64,000 nucleotides of DNA from Pseudomonas putida (GTDB lineage Bacteria > Pseudomonadota > Gammaproteobacteria > Pseudomonadales > Pseudomonadaceae). The stretch's first letter is position 1; every line of letters starts with the position of its first letter. The notes under the pieces were generated by a model that saw only the letters and a program-made list of their open reading frames with translations, was not told where the DNA came from and made no database searches. This document shows, piece after piece, positions 1-7,858 of the stretch. The stretch lies in contig NZ_MNAH01000013.1 in assembly GCF_001976065.1 (NCBI RefSeq), forward strand, positions 126,142 to 190,141, written 5' to 3'. A program made the position numbers and the translations under genes.

Positions 1-1092
1 GTCGCGGTCATCGCAGCCTTGGCCTACGTGCTCAATCTGCCGGTCAAGGGCGTACTGGCCACGTCAGGCGCCCTGGCGATCATCGTCGGCCTGGCCTTGC
101 AAAGTACCCTCAGCGACGTGTTTTCCGGGATCGTGCTGAACACCACCAAACCCTATCAACTGGATGACTGGATCGCCATCGACGGCACCGAAGGCCGGGT
201 CATCGATATCGATTGGCGGGCCACGCGCCTGCAGACCTCCCAGGGCAGCATGATCGTGATACCCAACTCGCTGGCCGCCAAGGCCAAGATCACCAACTTC
301 AGCCGGCCCAGCGATATGTTCGGCCTTTCGATCAGCCTGCAGGTCAGCCCCCATGTCCGTCCGCAAACCGTGATCGATGCCCTTGAGCGAGCGATGCAGG
401 GCTGCCGGACCTTGTTGACTTCACCCGGGGCCAAAGTTGCGCTTAAAAGCTCCAGCGCTGCCGGCAACGAATACGAAATCAGCGGCTTTGTCGCCTCGAT
501 GAGCGAAAAGCGCTCGGTACGCAATCAGCTGTTCGACCTGGCGTACCGACATTTGCGGGCCTCCGGGATCCACCTGCTGTCGAGCATCGAACCCAGTCCG
601 TCGAGCGACCTCACGCGGCCACGGGCGCTGCTCGATAGCTCTCCGCTGTTCTCCACCCTGCGCCAGGAAGAGAAAGAAACCTTCAGCCAGAACATGGCCC
701 TGCAGACCTTCCGCTCCGGCGAGACGATCCTGGATGCAGGGGAGGTCAGCGATCACTTGTTCATCATCGAGTCCGGTGTGGTGTCGGTCACGCTGAACCG
801 TAACGGTACGCCTATCGAATCCGGACGCATGGGGCCGGGGGAGGTGATCGGCGAGGCCGGTATCCTGACCGACAGCGCGCTGCCTGCCCAGTTCGCCGCG
901 AAAACCCCTTGCACGCTTTATCGCATCGAAAAGCAGTACCTCAAGCCCTGCCTGGATGCCCGCCAGGACATCAACGATGCGATGAAATCCTTGATGGATT
1001 TCCGCCTGAACAAGGCACAGTCGCTGATCGCGGATATACCCGTGGTTGTGCCGAAGAAAGGGTTTCTGCAATGGTTGCGCAGTCGGGTGTGA
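1..1092 (+). CDS. MscS-family mechanosensitive channel with C-terminal cNMP-binding domain (5' end outside window)
   Basis: The reading frame is open at base 1, so the N-terminal membrane helices lie outside the window. What remains begins with the last pore-lining helix (VGLALQ, then a Ser/Gly-rich stretch), followed by the MscS beta domain and the alpha/beta C-terminal domain. After about residue 205 comes a second module with a cyclic-nucleotide-binding (Crp-like) fold: FRSGETILDAG, then GPGEVIGEAGIL. Channels of this type sit in the inner membrane and release solutes on hypo-osmotic shock; the added domain suggests ligand-gated control, which is inference. The gene ends about 110 bp before an unrelated AhpD-like gene. 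The family call is firm; the ligand is unknown. Confidence 0.85.
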   Translation, partial: VAVIAALAYVLNLPVKGVLATSGALAIIVGLALQSTLSDVFSGIVLNTTKPYQLDDWIAIDGTEGRVIDIDWRATRLQTSQGSMIVIPNSLAAKAKITNFSRPSDMFGLSISLQVSPHVRPQTVIDALERAMQGCRTLLTSPGAKVALKSSSAAGNEYEISGFVASMSEKRSVRNQLFDLAYRHLRASGIHLLSSIEPSPSSDLTRPRALLDSSPLFSTLRQEEKETFSQNMALQTFRSGETILDAGEVSDHLFIIESGVVSVTLNRNGTPIESGRMGPGEVIGEAGILTDSALPAQFAAKTPCTLYRIEKQYLKPCLDARQDINDAMKSLMDFRLNKAQSLIADIPVVVPKKGFLQWLRSRV

Positions 1093-1202
1093 GGGGCACG
1101 AGGGCGCCATTGGCCTCCTCGACTTCTGCAAGATTGGCTATTTGTGTGCACCGACCCTGGGACTAACTTAGTGCCACACACACACTTGCCCTGGAGTCAT
1201 CC

Positions 1203-1643
1203 ATGCAACAGCGTATCGATTTCTACACCGCTTCCCCTGATGCCCTCAAAGCCATGAGTGCCCTGGAAACTGCGGTTTCCAAACTGGGGTTGGAAAAGAA
1301 CCTGCTGGAGCTGGTCAAGCTGCGCTCTTCGCAAATCAATGGCTGCGCCTTCTGCATCGACATGCACACCGCCGACGCCATCAAGGGCGGCGAAACCCCA
1401 CGCCGCCTGTTCGCCGTGACCGCATGGCGCGAGGCGCCATTCTTCACCGAGCGCGAACGCGCCGCGCTGCTCTGGACCGAATCCCTGACCCAACTCAGCC
1501 TGACCCATGCCCCGGACGAAGACTACGAAGTGGTCAGCGCCCAGTTCACGCCCAAGGAAATGGTTGACCTGACCATGGCGATCAACACCATCAACGGCTG
1601 GAACCGTCTGGCGGTGGGCTTTCGCAAGACGCCTCAGGCCTGA
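1203..1643 (+). CDS. Carboxymuconolactone decarboxylase / AhpD-like protein
   Basis: This 146-residue protein has the AhpD-like core with a CxxC pair at C48 and C51 and a histidine at H55 (CAFCIDMH). In AhpD-type peroxidases these form the thiol redox centre. The length fits the small, single-domain branch often annotated as carboxymuconolactone decarboxylase family, and the presence of CxxC favours an alkylhydroperoxidase-like activity over true decarboxylation. It stands alone: the upstream gene is a channel and the downstream efflux operon is convergent. The physiological substrate cannot be read from the sequence. Confidence 0.85.
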   Translation: MQQRIDFYTASPDALKAMSALETAVSKLGLEKNLLELVKLRSSQINGCAFCIDMHTADAIKGGETPRRLFAVTAWREAPFFTERERAALLWTESLTQLSLTHAPDEDYEVVSAQFTPKEMVDLTMAINTINGWNRLAVGFRKTPQA

Positions 1644-1670
1644 TTTTTCGTCCTGGCCCAGTGCCGAGGC

Positions 1671-3263
1671 TCAATGGGCATCGGCACTCGGCGCAGCAGG
1701 TGGTTGCACCTTGCGCATCAAGGGCACCATCGCCGTGGCGACAATGAAGCACACCATGATCATCAAGAACGCATCGCCATAAGTTTGTGTCTGCGCTTCG
1801 CGGTAGGTCAGCAGCCAGAGCTGACGCAGGCTGGCCGTTACTCCTATATCGCCGCTCTGGCCCAGGGCGGCGAAGTTGTTGCCGACCTGTGACAGCCACT
1901 GGTTGAGCGCTTCGTTGGTGCTGTTGAGGTTCTCCGCCAACCTGGTGAAATGCAGGTTCGTGCGGTCATTGAGGATGGTTGCGCAGGCGGCGATGCCGAT
2001 GGCGCCGCCGAGGTTGCGCATCAGGTTGAACAGCCCCGAAGCGTGTTTCAACCGAGCCGGTGCCAGTCCGCCAAGGGTCAATGTCACCGCGGGCGGCACA
2101 GCCAGTTGCTGGGCGATCCCGCGCAGTGCTTGTGGCAGCATCAATTCCTTGGCCCCCCAGTCATGGGTGATCGGGCTGAAATCCCACATTGACAAGGCGA
2201 ACAGGCCAAGGCCGGTCATCATGATCCAGCGCAGGTCGACGCGGTTGGCCAGGAAGGCGTAGAGCGGAATCGCCATGATCTGGAACACGCCAGTGGAGAA
2301 AACCGCCAGGCCAATGTCCAATGCGCCATAGCCGCGGACCCGGCCAAGAAATAGCGGTGTCAGGTAAATGGTGGCGAACAGGCCGATGCCGGTGACGAAT
2401 GAGAAAAAACAGCCGAGGGCGAAGTTGCGGTCTTTCAGGGCTCGCAGGTCGACGATCGGGTTGGCCACGTGCAGGGTGCGGCCGATAAAGGCCAGGCCGG
2501 CCAGGCCGCTGATCCACGCCGTGGTCAGGATGGTGCGGTCGCTGAACCAGTTCCAGCGCGGACCTTCTTCGAGGGTGTATTCCAGGCAGCCGAGGAACAG
2601 CGCCAGGAACACCATGCTCAGGTAGTCGGCGCCCTTGAGCAGCGACAGTTCCGGTTGGTCGATCTTCACCAGCATCGGCACCGCCACGGCGACGAAAATC
2701 CCCGGCACCAGGTTTATGTAGAACAGCCAGTGCCAGGACGATATGTCGGTGATCCAGCCGCCGATCACCGGACCCAGGGTAGGGGCCAATGACGCGACCG
2801 CGCCAATGGTTGCCGCCGCGATCACCCGCTGCTTGCCGGTGAAGAACACGAACGCGGTGGTGAACACCAGGGGGATCATCGAACCGCCGAGGAAGCCTTG
2901 CAAGGCGCGGAAGGCGATCATGCTCTGGATGTTCCAGGCCGCGCCGCAGAGCAGGCTGGTCAGGGTAAAACCCACGGCTGAGGCGCAGAACAACCAGCGT
3001 GTCGAGAATACCCGGGACAGCCAGCCGGAGAGGGGGATCACGATGATTTCGGCGATCAGGTAACTGGTTTGCACCCAGGCGGTTTCATCGGTGCCGGCGG
3101 AGAGCCCGCCACCGATGTCCCGCAGCGATGCCGAGACGATCTGGATATCCAGCAGCGCAATGAACATGCCGATGCACATGCTGGCGAAGGCGAAAACCTT
3201 GGTCGCCGTCGCCATGCTCGCGGCATCGAACGCTGGTGCCGGGGCGGCGAGGGCGCGGCTCAT
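1671..3263 (-). CDS. DHA2-family MFS drug efflux transporter (EmrB-like)
   Basis: The 530-residue protein is hydrophobic throughout and fits the 14-helix DHA2 (EmrB/QacA) family of proton-driven exporters. It has the typical early helix MCIGMFIALLDIQIV and an Arg-containing loop after GWLSRVFSTRW. Its start codon overlaps the stop of the upstream membrane-fusion gene by four bases, so the two are translationally coupled and very probably form one pump that exports drugs or aromatic compounds through an outer-membrane channel. No TolC-type gene lies in the operon, so a channel encoded elsewhere would be needed. The exported substrate is unknown. Confidence 0.9.
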   Translation of the reverse strand: MSRALAAPAPAFDAASMATATKVFAFASMCIGMFIALLDIQIVSASLRDIGGGLSAGTDETAWVQTSYLIAEIIVIPLSGWLSRVFSTRWLFCASAVGFTLTSLLCGAAWNIQSMIAFRALQGFLGGSMIPLVFTTAFVFFTGKQRVIAAATIGAVASLAPTLGPVIGGWITDISSWHWLFYINLVPGIFVAVAVPMLVKIDQPELSLLKGADYLSMVFLALFLGCLEYTLEEGPRWNWFSDRTILTTAWISGLAGLAFIGRTLHVANPIVDLRALKDRNFALGCFFSFVTGIGLFATIYLTPLFLGRVRGYGALDIGLAVFSTGVFQIMAIPLYAFLANRVDLRWIMMTGLGLFALSMWDFSPITHDWGAKELMLPQALRGIAQQLAVPPAVTLTLGGLAPARLKHASGLFNLMRNLGGAIGIAACATILNDRTNLHFTRLAENLNSTNEALNQWLSQVGNNFAALGQSGDIGVTASLRQLWLLTYREAQTQTYGDAFLMIMVCFIVATAMVPLMRKVQPPAAPSADAH

Positions 3264-4378
3264 GGCGCGCTGGCCACGGCTGGCGTTTCAGGCGCCTTGC
3301 GCGTGTCCACTTCGGCGGTGACCGACAGGCCAGGGCGCAGGTGACCGAGCACGCTGTCGGCCGGGTCGAGATGGATGCGCACCGGTACCCGCTGGACGAT
3401 CTTGGTGAAGTTGCCGGTGGCATTTTCCGGTGGCAACACGCTGAACTGCGAACCACTGGCCGGCGCCAGGCTGTCCAGATGACCATGTAATACCTGGCCC
3501 GAGAGCACGTCGGCGCGGATGGTGACCCGTTGCCCGGGGGCCATGTGTGCCAGTTGGTCTTCCTTGAAGTTGGCGTCGACCCACAGGCCGCTGGACGGCA
3601 CCACCGACAACAGTTGCGAACCGGCCTGGGCATACGCGCCTGTCCGTGCGCGGCGGTTGCCGATCACGCCATCCACAGGGGCTTTCAGTTCGGTATACCC
3701 CACGTTCAGCTGCGCCAGGTCGCGTTCGGCTATTGCTTGAATCAAAGCCGCGCGGGCCTGCTGTTTCTGGGTGGCGATCACATTCAATTGCCGCTGTGCG
3801 GCCAGCAGTTCGGCCTGGGCGCGGTTGCTTTGTGCCTGGGCCGTCTTGAACGTGGCGTTGGCTCGTTGTGCGCTTTCCACCGAGACCGCGTTGGTGCTGA
3901 CAAGCTTTTTGTAGCGCGCATCGTCATCACGCGAGCGGGTAGTTTCGGCACCGGCGGCATCAATGCCGGCGCGGGCCTGGCCGATCACGGCCTGTTGCAG
4001 TTGTTCGGTGGCGTCGAGATTGGCGAGCAGGGCTTCTTCAGCCGCCACCGCGCCCTCGGCCTTGGCCAGGTTGGCGCGGTAGTCGCGCGAATCGAGACGG
4101 ATAAGCACATCGCCGGCCTTGACCTTCTGGTTGTCGGTCACCAGCACTTCTTCAATGTAACCCGCCACTTTCGGCCCGATCACCGTCACGTCGCCGCCGA
4201 TGTAGGCATCGTCGGTCGCCTCGATGAACCGCCCGCTGGTCCACCAGTGCGCAGCATACACACCGGCCAGTACCAGCGCGGCGATGCCCAGGGTCGGCAG
4301 GAGCAGGCGTTTGAGCAGCGGCTTGCGAGTGTTCGCCGGGACGGCAAGGTCGGGCTCTACGGTGGGCATGCTGGTCAT
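3260..4378 (-). CDS. HlyD/EmrA-family membrane fusion protein
   Basis: This 372-residue periplasmic adaptor has one N-terminal transmembrane helix (about residues 25-48), a biotinyl-lipoyl-like first half (GGDVTVIGPKVAGYIEEVLV), a long alpha-helical hairpin rich in Ala, Gln and Arg (about 100-215) and the second lipoyl half plus beta-barrel (ELKAPVDGVIGNR). It is the first gene of the EmrAB-type operon and should link the inner-membrane MFS pump to an outer-membrane channel. The start is preceded by a palindrome that could bind a regulator (see 4408-4421). No regulator gene lies next to it. Confidence 0.9.
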   Translation of the reverse strand: MTSMPTVEPDLAVPANTRKPLLKRLLLPTLGIAALVLAGVYAAHWWTSGRFIEATDDAYIGGDVTVIGPKVAGYIEEVLVTDNQKVKAGDVLIRLDSRDYRANLAKAEGAVAAEEALLANLDATEQLQQAVIGQARAGIDAAGAETTRSRDDDARYKKLVSTNAVSVESAQRANATFKTAQAQSNRAQAELLAAQRQLNVIATQKQQARAALIQAIAERDLAQLNVGYTELKAPVDGVIGNRRARTGAYAQAGSQLLSVVPSSGLWVDANFKEDQLAHMAPGQRVTIRADVLSGQVLHGHLDSLAPASGSQFSVLPPENATGNFTKIVQRVPVRIHLDPADSVLGHLRPGLSVTAEVDTRKAPETPAVASAP

Positions 4379-4407
4379 GGAAGAATACCTGTGGGGAAAG
4401 CCATTTA

Positions 4408-4421
4408 ATTACGTGCGTAAT
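4408..4421. promoter_or_regulatory. Palindrome ATTACG-TG-CGTAAT upstream of the efflux operon
   Basis: A perfect 6-bp inverted repeat with a 2-bp centre lies 30 bp upstream of the emrA-like start. A related half-site (GACGCATGTAAT) follows 2 bp later. Position and symmetry suit an operator for a TetR- or MarR-type repressor. That role is inference. Confidence 0.4.
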
Positions 4422-4619
4422 ATGACGCATGTAATATTTGCTCGCAAATGATTTTTGCTGCCGGCTGTCAGGTGCCTGATTGAATCGGGAAACGGCAGCT
4501 GTTGTCTGGCCGCTGAGCTGATTGTGAATGGGCGCCAACAGGCGCCCCTCTTTGTCTCTGTTGTCCTGCGCCGCAAGCTGTACCTGCGATCATTGGTCAG
4601 CGACATCGTGGCCGCGAAG

Positions 4620-4988
4620 CTATTTGTTTGGCGCGGCCTCGGGAAAACCGCCCGGCGGGTCGAGGTTGTCCAGCGCTCGATTGACCAACAGCTCACCCAG
4701 CACGGCCAGCTGTTGAATCGCCAACATGACATTGCGGCGCGAACCTTCCACTTCACACGCAAGGTCGGTGGCCATGACATTCAGGGACGCGAGGGTTTCG
4801 CAGGCGTGACAGAGCAAGGACTCGGTGTCGACGTTCGGAATGATGGTGAACACATGGCTGACAGGGTCGGGGCGATTCGGATTACGCAGGCGCGCGCTGA
4901 CAAGAGGTTCGGTGACTTCGCAGAGCCTGGATATATCGACAGCCTCGGAGGTTGATGGGGCCGGGGAGTTGGGGGCGTTCTTTTTCAT
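4620..4988 (-). CDS. DUF6124 family protein
   Basis: This 122-residue protein matches the Pseudomonas DUF6124 pattern: a disordered Ser/Pro-rich N-terminus, then FTIIPNVDTESLL, a helical segment with ETLASLNVMATDLA and the ending GELLVNRALD. The function of the family is unknown. The start has a good ribosome-binding site (GGAG, 7 bp upstream). It is monocistronic, and the stretch up to the efflux operon holds no further gene. Confidence 0.8.
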   Translation of the reverse strand: MKKNAPNSPAPSTSEAVDISRLCEVTEPLVSARLRNPNRPDPVSHVFTIIPNVDTESLLCHACETLASLNVMATDLACEVEGSRRNVMLAIQQLAVLGELLVNRALDNLDPPGGFPEAAPNK

Positions 4989-5408
4989 ATTGGAGCTCCA
5001 TGCAAGGTTGAAGAGCCAGTCCCATTCTGCCAGTCAAAATTGATTAGCGGCAATGCTTTAGTTGGCGGGCCGCTAGATTTATTACCAGAAAATTCAAACT
5101 AATTAATCAAAAAAATGAACATCTATGTAATTAAATGATTCATGTTTGGTTGTGTTTATTGTTGCTTTCTTGTTTCTGTAGGTTTGTTCGCTAGAGTCAT
5201 TCTGGTCTCTGTAAGAAATGTCCTCGATGCATGTGGGGTAGGTATGTAGGAAACGACGCTGAACAAGATGATATGAAACATAGTTTGACGGATGAAAGTC
5301 GTGGTTGCAGTATTGCTTTTTTGCCCAAAGGGTAGGTGCAGTAATCCGGTTTCATACAAAGACATCTGTGTGGTTATTTTTATAGTTTATTGAGGTGGTA
5401 GCTATTAA
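4989..5408. other. AT-rich intergenic region
   Basis: These 420 bp are clearly AT-richer than the flanking core genes and mark the left edge of the AT-rich block that runs to about 7.7 kb. It must hold the promoter of the XRE gene at 5409, whose ribosome-binding site (GAGGTGG) is visible. I saw no convincing gene, RNA or riboswitch here. Confidence 0.5.
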
Positions 5409-6005
5409 ATGTACAAGAAAGAAAAAACAGAAAAATTGAAGAGGAATATTAAGTATCTGATCAAGAGTCGCGGAGAGACACGGTTGTCGTTGTGCAATTC
5501 AAGTGGTTTGACCAGGACGACGATTTACAACATTCTGGAAGGAAAAGTTGTCAATGTTCAACAGTCCACGATTCGTAAGATTTCTGATTTTTTCGGTGTG
5601 TCTTACAAGGAAATAGAAACTGTTGATTTTGAAGAGAAAGAAACGATAGAAAGCAGTATCTCTCTGCAGGGAAACATGAATCCAGCTGCAGTCCCAATCA
5701 TTAAGGAAAGCCTGCTGTTTAAAAGCCTCGACAAGCGAGTCGGCGAGCTGGCTGCGACTCATCCTCTCACTTATTATTTTGGCACGGCTTGCAATCTGAT
5801 TGCTGTGCTCTTGGAGAAGGAGATTCACGGTGTGAACGAATCCGGAGATCTTCTAATAGTAAAAAAAGGATTGTCTTGTGGTGATAAGGAGAAGCTCGTC
5901 TATGACAAGTCAACAAAAAAGCTGTTTGTCACCAGTGCGCCACTTTTAGACTCTGATGCGATTGGTGTTATAGGGGAAATAATAGAGGAAAGGTTTAATG
6001 GTTGA
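5409..6005 (+). CDS. XRE-family helix-turn-helix regulator
   Basis: The 198-residue protein has an N-terminal XRE-type HTH (about residues 8-68): LKRNIKYLI, then SGLTRTTIYNILEG as the recognition region, then STIRKISDFFGV. The remaining 120 residues show no recognised domain. It overlaps the downstream transporter gene by 8 bp, so the two form an operon, and it probably controls that gene or the facing queC. Codon use is AT-rich, unlike the neighbours, which suggests horizontal transfer. Confidence 0.8.
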   Translation: MYKKEKTEKLKRNIKYLIKSRGETRLSLCNSSGLTRTTIYNILEGKVVNVQQSTIRKISDFFGVSYKEIETVDFEEKETIESSISLQGNMNPAAVPIIKESLLFKSLDKRVGELAATHPLTYYFGTACNLIAVLLEKEIHGVNESGDLLIVKKGLSCGDKEKLVYDKSTKKLFVTSAPLLDSDAIGVIGEIIEERFNG

Positions 6006-6870
6006 AGACATGGCGAATAGCAGGTATAGGCTGCTTGGGTTTGAAAAAAGTAATAACCTTGCTGTTGTCATGGTCGTTTCAACAGGGAAGGTTGTTAAAA
6101 TAAAACTCGGAGACCTGATCAAAAGCGAGGTAATGGATGATTTTAATAAAATTGAAGTGAAGGATGTTTACAGGAAGTTTTACTCGGGCGGACAGGCGTT
6201 GACTGCATATGAAATAAGCGATCGGCATGAAAGGTCTTGGATGACCTATGTTGCTCTCAATCTTGCGTTATTTGCTATTTATATTTTTACCAATGTTTCT
6301 GCGGCTAAGCTTGTTTATCTGGAGTACTTCGAGGTTGTCGTTACGCCGGGGGTTTTTCTGTATCCGTTGACGTTTTTAATAGTTGATCTTTTGAATGAGT
6401 CATATGGGCTTAGGCTCGCAAGGAGGGCAATACTCTTCGCCTTTGCGAGCAATGCTTTTATTCTGGTGCTACTAACTGTCACGGGGCACCTTCCTGGTTT
6501 GCCTACCTGGAAGCTTGATGAGTCATACAGCGAGGTTATCAGTCATGTCTCATCTGCGTTGTTAGCATCGTCTGTATCTTTTCTCTTTTCTGAGTATGTG
6601 AACTCATATTTGCTCTGTAAAATAAAAAAGCTTACTAGCTCAAGGTTTCTATTTTTGCGGGTGTTCTTCAGTACCTTTTTTGCGGTGATAATTGACAGTT
6701 TTATTTTTTGCTTTATTGCATTCTATGGTGCCATGGATAATAGTGATATTTTGAATATAGTTTATGTTCAGATAGCCATCAAACTGTGCTTTGCTGTATT
6801 TAATGTGTTGCCTGCTTATGGTGCGAGATCGTTATTCAGGAAGTATGTGGCTGGAGCTCAGGTGGCATGA
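5998..6870 (+). CDS. VUT-family (YhhQ-like) queuosine-precursor transporter with N-terminal extension
   Basis: From about residue 80 this 290-residue protein has the VUT/YhhQ layout of six or more membrane helices, with the conserved N-terminal part FTNVSAAKLV, then LYPLTFLIVDLLNESYG, and a C-terminal region ending NVLPAYGARSLF. YhhQ in E. coli takes up the queuosine precursors preQ0 and preQ1. The first 75 residues are soluble and not part of the usual transporter; they may be a small sensory or adaptor domain (inference). The ATG at 5998 has a strong ribosome-binding site (GAGGAAAGG) and overlaps the XRE gene. The convergent QueC supports a role in 7-deazaguanine metabolism. Confidence 0.85.
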   Translation: MVEDMANSRYRLLGFEKSNNLAVVMVVSTGKVVKIKLGDLIKSEVMDDFNKIEVKDVYRKFYSGGQALTAYEISDRHERSWMTYVALNLALFAIYIFTNVSAAKLVYLEYFEVVVTPGVFLYPLTFLIVDLLNESYGLRLARRAILFAFASNAFILVLLTVTGHLPGLPTWKLDESYSEVISHVSSALLASSVSFLFSEYVNSYLLCKIKKLTSSRFLFLRVFFSTFFAVIIDSFIFCFIAFYGAMDNSDILNIVYVQIAIKLCFAVFNVLPAYGARSLFRKYVAGAQVA

Positions 6871-6876
6871 GTGATG

Positions 6877-6908
6877 GGGTATAAACTGATTGTCTGGAGT
6901 TTATACCC
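6877..6908. terminator. Bidirectional hairpin between the transporter gene and queC
   Basis: A perfect 10-bp inverted repeat (GGGTATAAAC / GTTTATACCC) with a 12-nt loop lies in the 49-bp gap between the two converging genes. This is a likely terminator for both, although a long T run is missing on either side. Confidence 0.65.
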
Positions 6909-6919
6909 TTCCCACAAAA

Positions 6920-7627
6920 TCAATATTTCAAATTGATTTTGCTCTTAAGGGTTTTCATGGTTTCCAGCTTGTTTTCCAAAAAATTTTGTAACCCTGTAGC
7001 ACGAAGCGTGCAAGCAGCGCAGTTGCTGCAGCCGAAGCCGAAGCCTTTGATTCCGTTATAACAAGTCAGCGTGTGGTCTCGGACAACGTCCAGTTTGTTA
7101 TGGTGGTCGGCCAGCGCCCAGGTTTCCGCCTTGGTTAACCACATCAACGGGGTTTCAAACTGTAGTTTGTATTCCATTCCCAGCGCGATGGCGTTGTTCA
7201 GTGCCTTGACGAACTCATGCCGGCAGTCAGGGTAGCCGGAGTAGTCTGTTTCACAAACGCCGGTGATCACGGTACGGGCTTGCACTTGATAGGCGTAAAT
7301 AGCCGCCAAGGTTAAGAACAGAATATTTCTACCGGGTACGAAGGTGCTCGGCAGATTGTCTCCTGCGTTACTTGTGCTTGGTAGCGGGATGTTGTCGCGC
7401 GTCAGGCTGCTGATAGCGAGCTGATTAAGCAATGAAACGTCTAACACCTTGTGCACTTTCACACCAAGCTGTTTGGCAAGTTTTTGCGCGACTTCAATTT
7501 CCGCGAGATGGCGCTGACCATAATCGAAGGTAATACAGTGGATTTCATCGTAGAACGGTAGCGCATGGATCAAGCAGGTTGTTGAGTCTTGCCCGCCACT
7601 GAAAACGATAACTGCCTTTTTAGTCAT
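6920..7627 (-). CDS. queC: 7-cyano-7-deazaguanine synthase QueC (enterobacterial-type)
   Basis: QueC uses ATP and ammonia to convert 7-carboxy-7-deazaguanine to preQ0, a precursor of queuosine in tRNA. The protein (235 residues from the chosen start) has the PP-loop ATP site SGGQDST near the N-terminus, the family block FVPGRNILFLTLAAIYAYQV and a C-terminal zinc cluster (C-YNGIKGFGFG-C-SN-C-AA-C). The ATG at 7627 is preferred over an upstream in-frame start because AAGGAAG sits in the right place. The wording follows E. coli QueC closely rather than the usual Pseudomonas form, and no queD, queE or queF lies nearby, so it is probably an acquired second copy. Confidence 0.93.
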   Translation of the reverse strand: MTKKAVIVFSGGQDSTTCLIHALPFYDEIHCITFDYGQRHLAEIEVAQKLAKQLGVKVHKVLDVSLLNQLAISSLTRDNIPLPSTSNAGDNLPSTFVPGRNILFLTLAAIYAYQVQARTVITGVCETDYSGYPDCRHEFVKALNNAIALGMEYKLQFETPLMWLTKAETWALADHHNKLDVVRDHTLTCYNGIKGFGFGCSNCAACTLRATGLQNFLENKLETMKTLKSKINLKY

Positions 7628-7784
7628 GCTCTTTTCTTCCTTGGAGGGGATCAATGTGTATTCGGGCATTGACCCTACCGGGAAGATCAGATTCTGGCTG
7701 TGGGAAGTTTCCGAGATGATTGTCGCCGTTTTCCGAATGTGTCATTTGTTGACAAGCATCAACCGCAACGTTGACGGGTGCACG

Positions 7785-7845
7785 GTAGGAACTGCTGAAG
7801 GCTGCGATCTAAGATCAAAAGATCGCAGCCTTCGGCAGCTCCTAC
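7785..7845. repeat. REP-like palindrome
   Basis: An imperfect inverted repeat (GTAGGAACTGCTGAAGG ... CCTTCGGCAGCTCCTAC) with an internal GATCTAAGATC-type centre lies just downstream of the minus-strand thiolase. It resembles the short intergenic palindromes of fluorescent Pseudomonas and may also act as a terminator for the thiolase operon. Confidence 0.6.
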
Positions 7846-7858
7846 AGGTGTAGCGGGA

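Noticed and set aside
5156..5365. 69-codon minus-strand frame in the AT-rich gap
   Set aside because: No ribosome-binding site or recognisable content.
5044..5408. preQ1 riboswitch ahead of the XRE-transporter operon
   Set aside because: No sequence with the preQ1-I hairpin and A-rich tail was found.
6920..7627. QatC of a Qat anti-phage system or a dpd 7-deazaguanine DNA-modification cluster
   Set aside because: The protein has the full canonical QueC motifs and no qatA/B/D or dpd-like neighbours are present.
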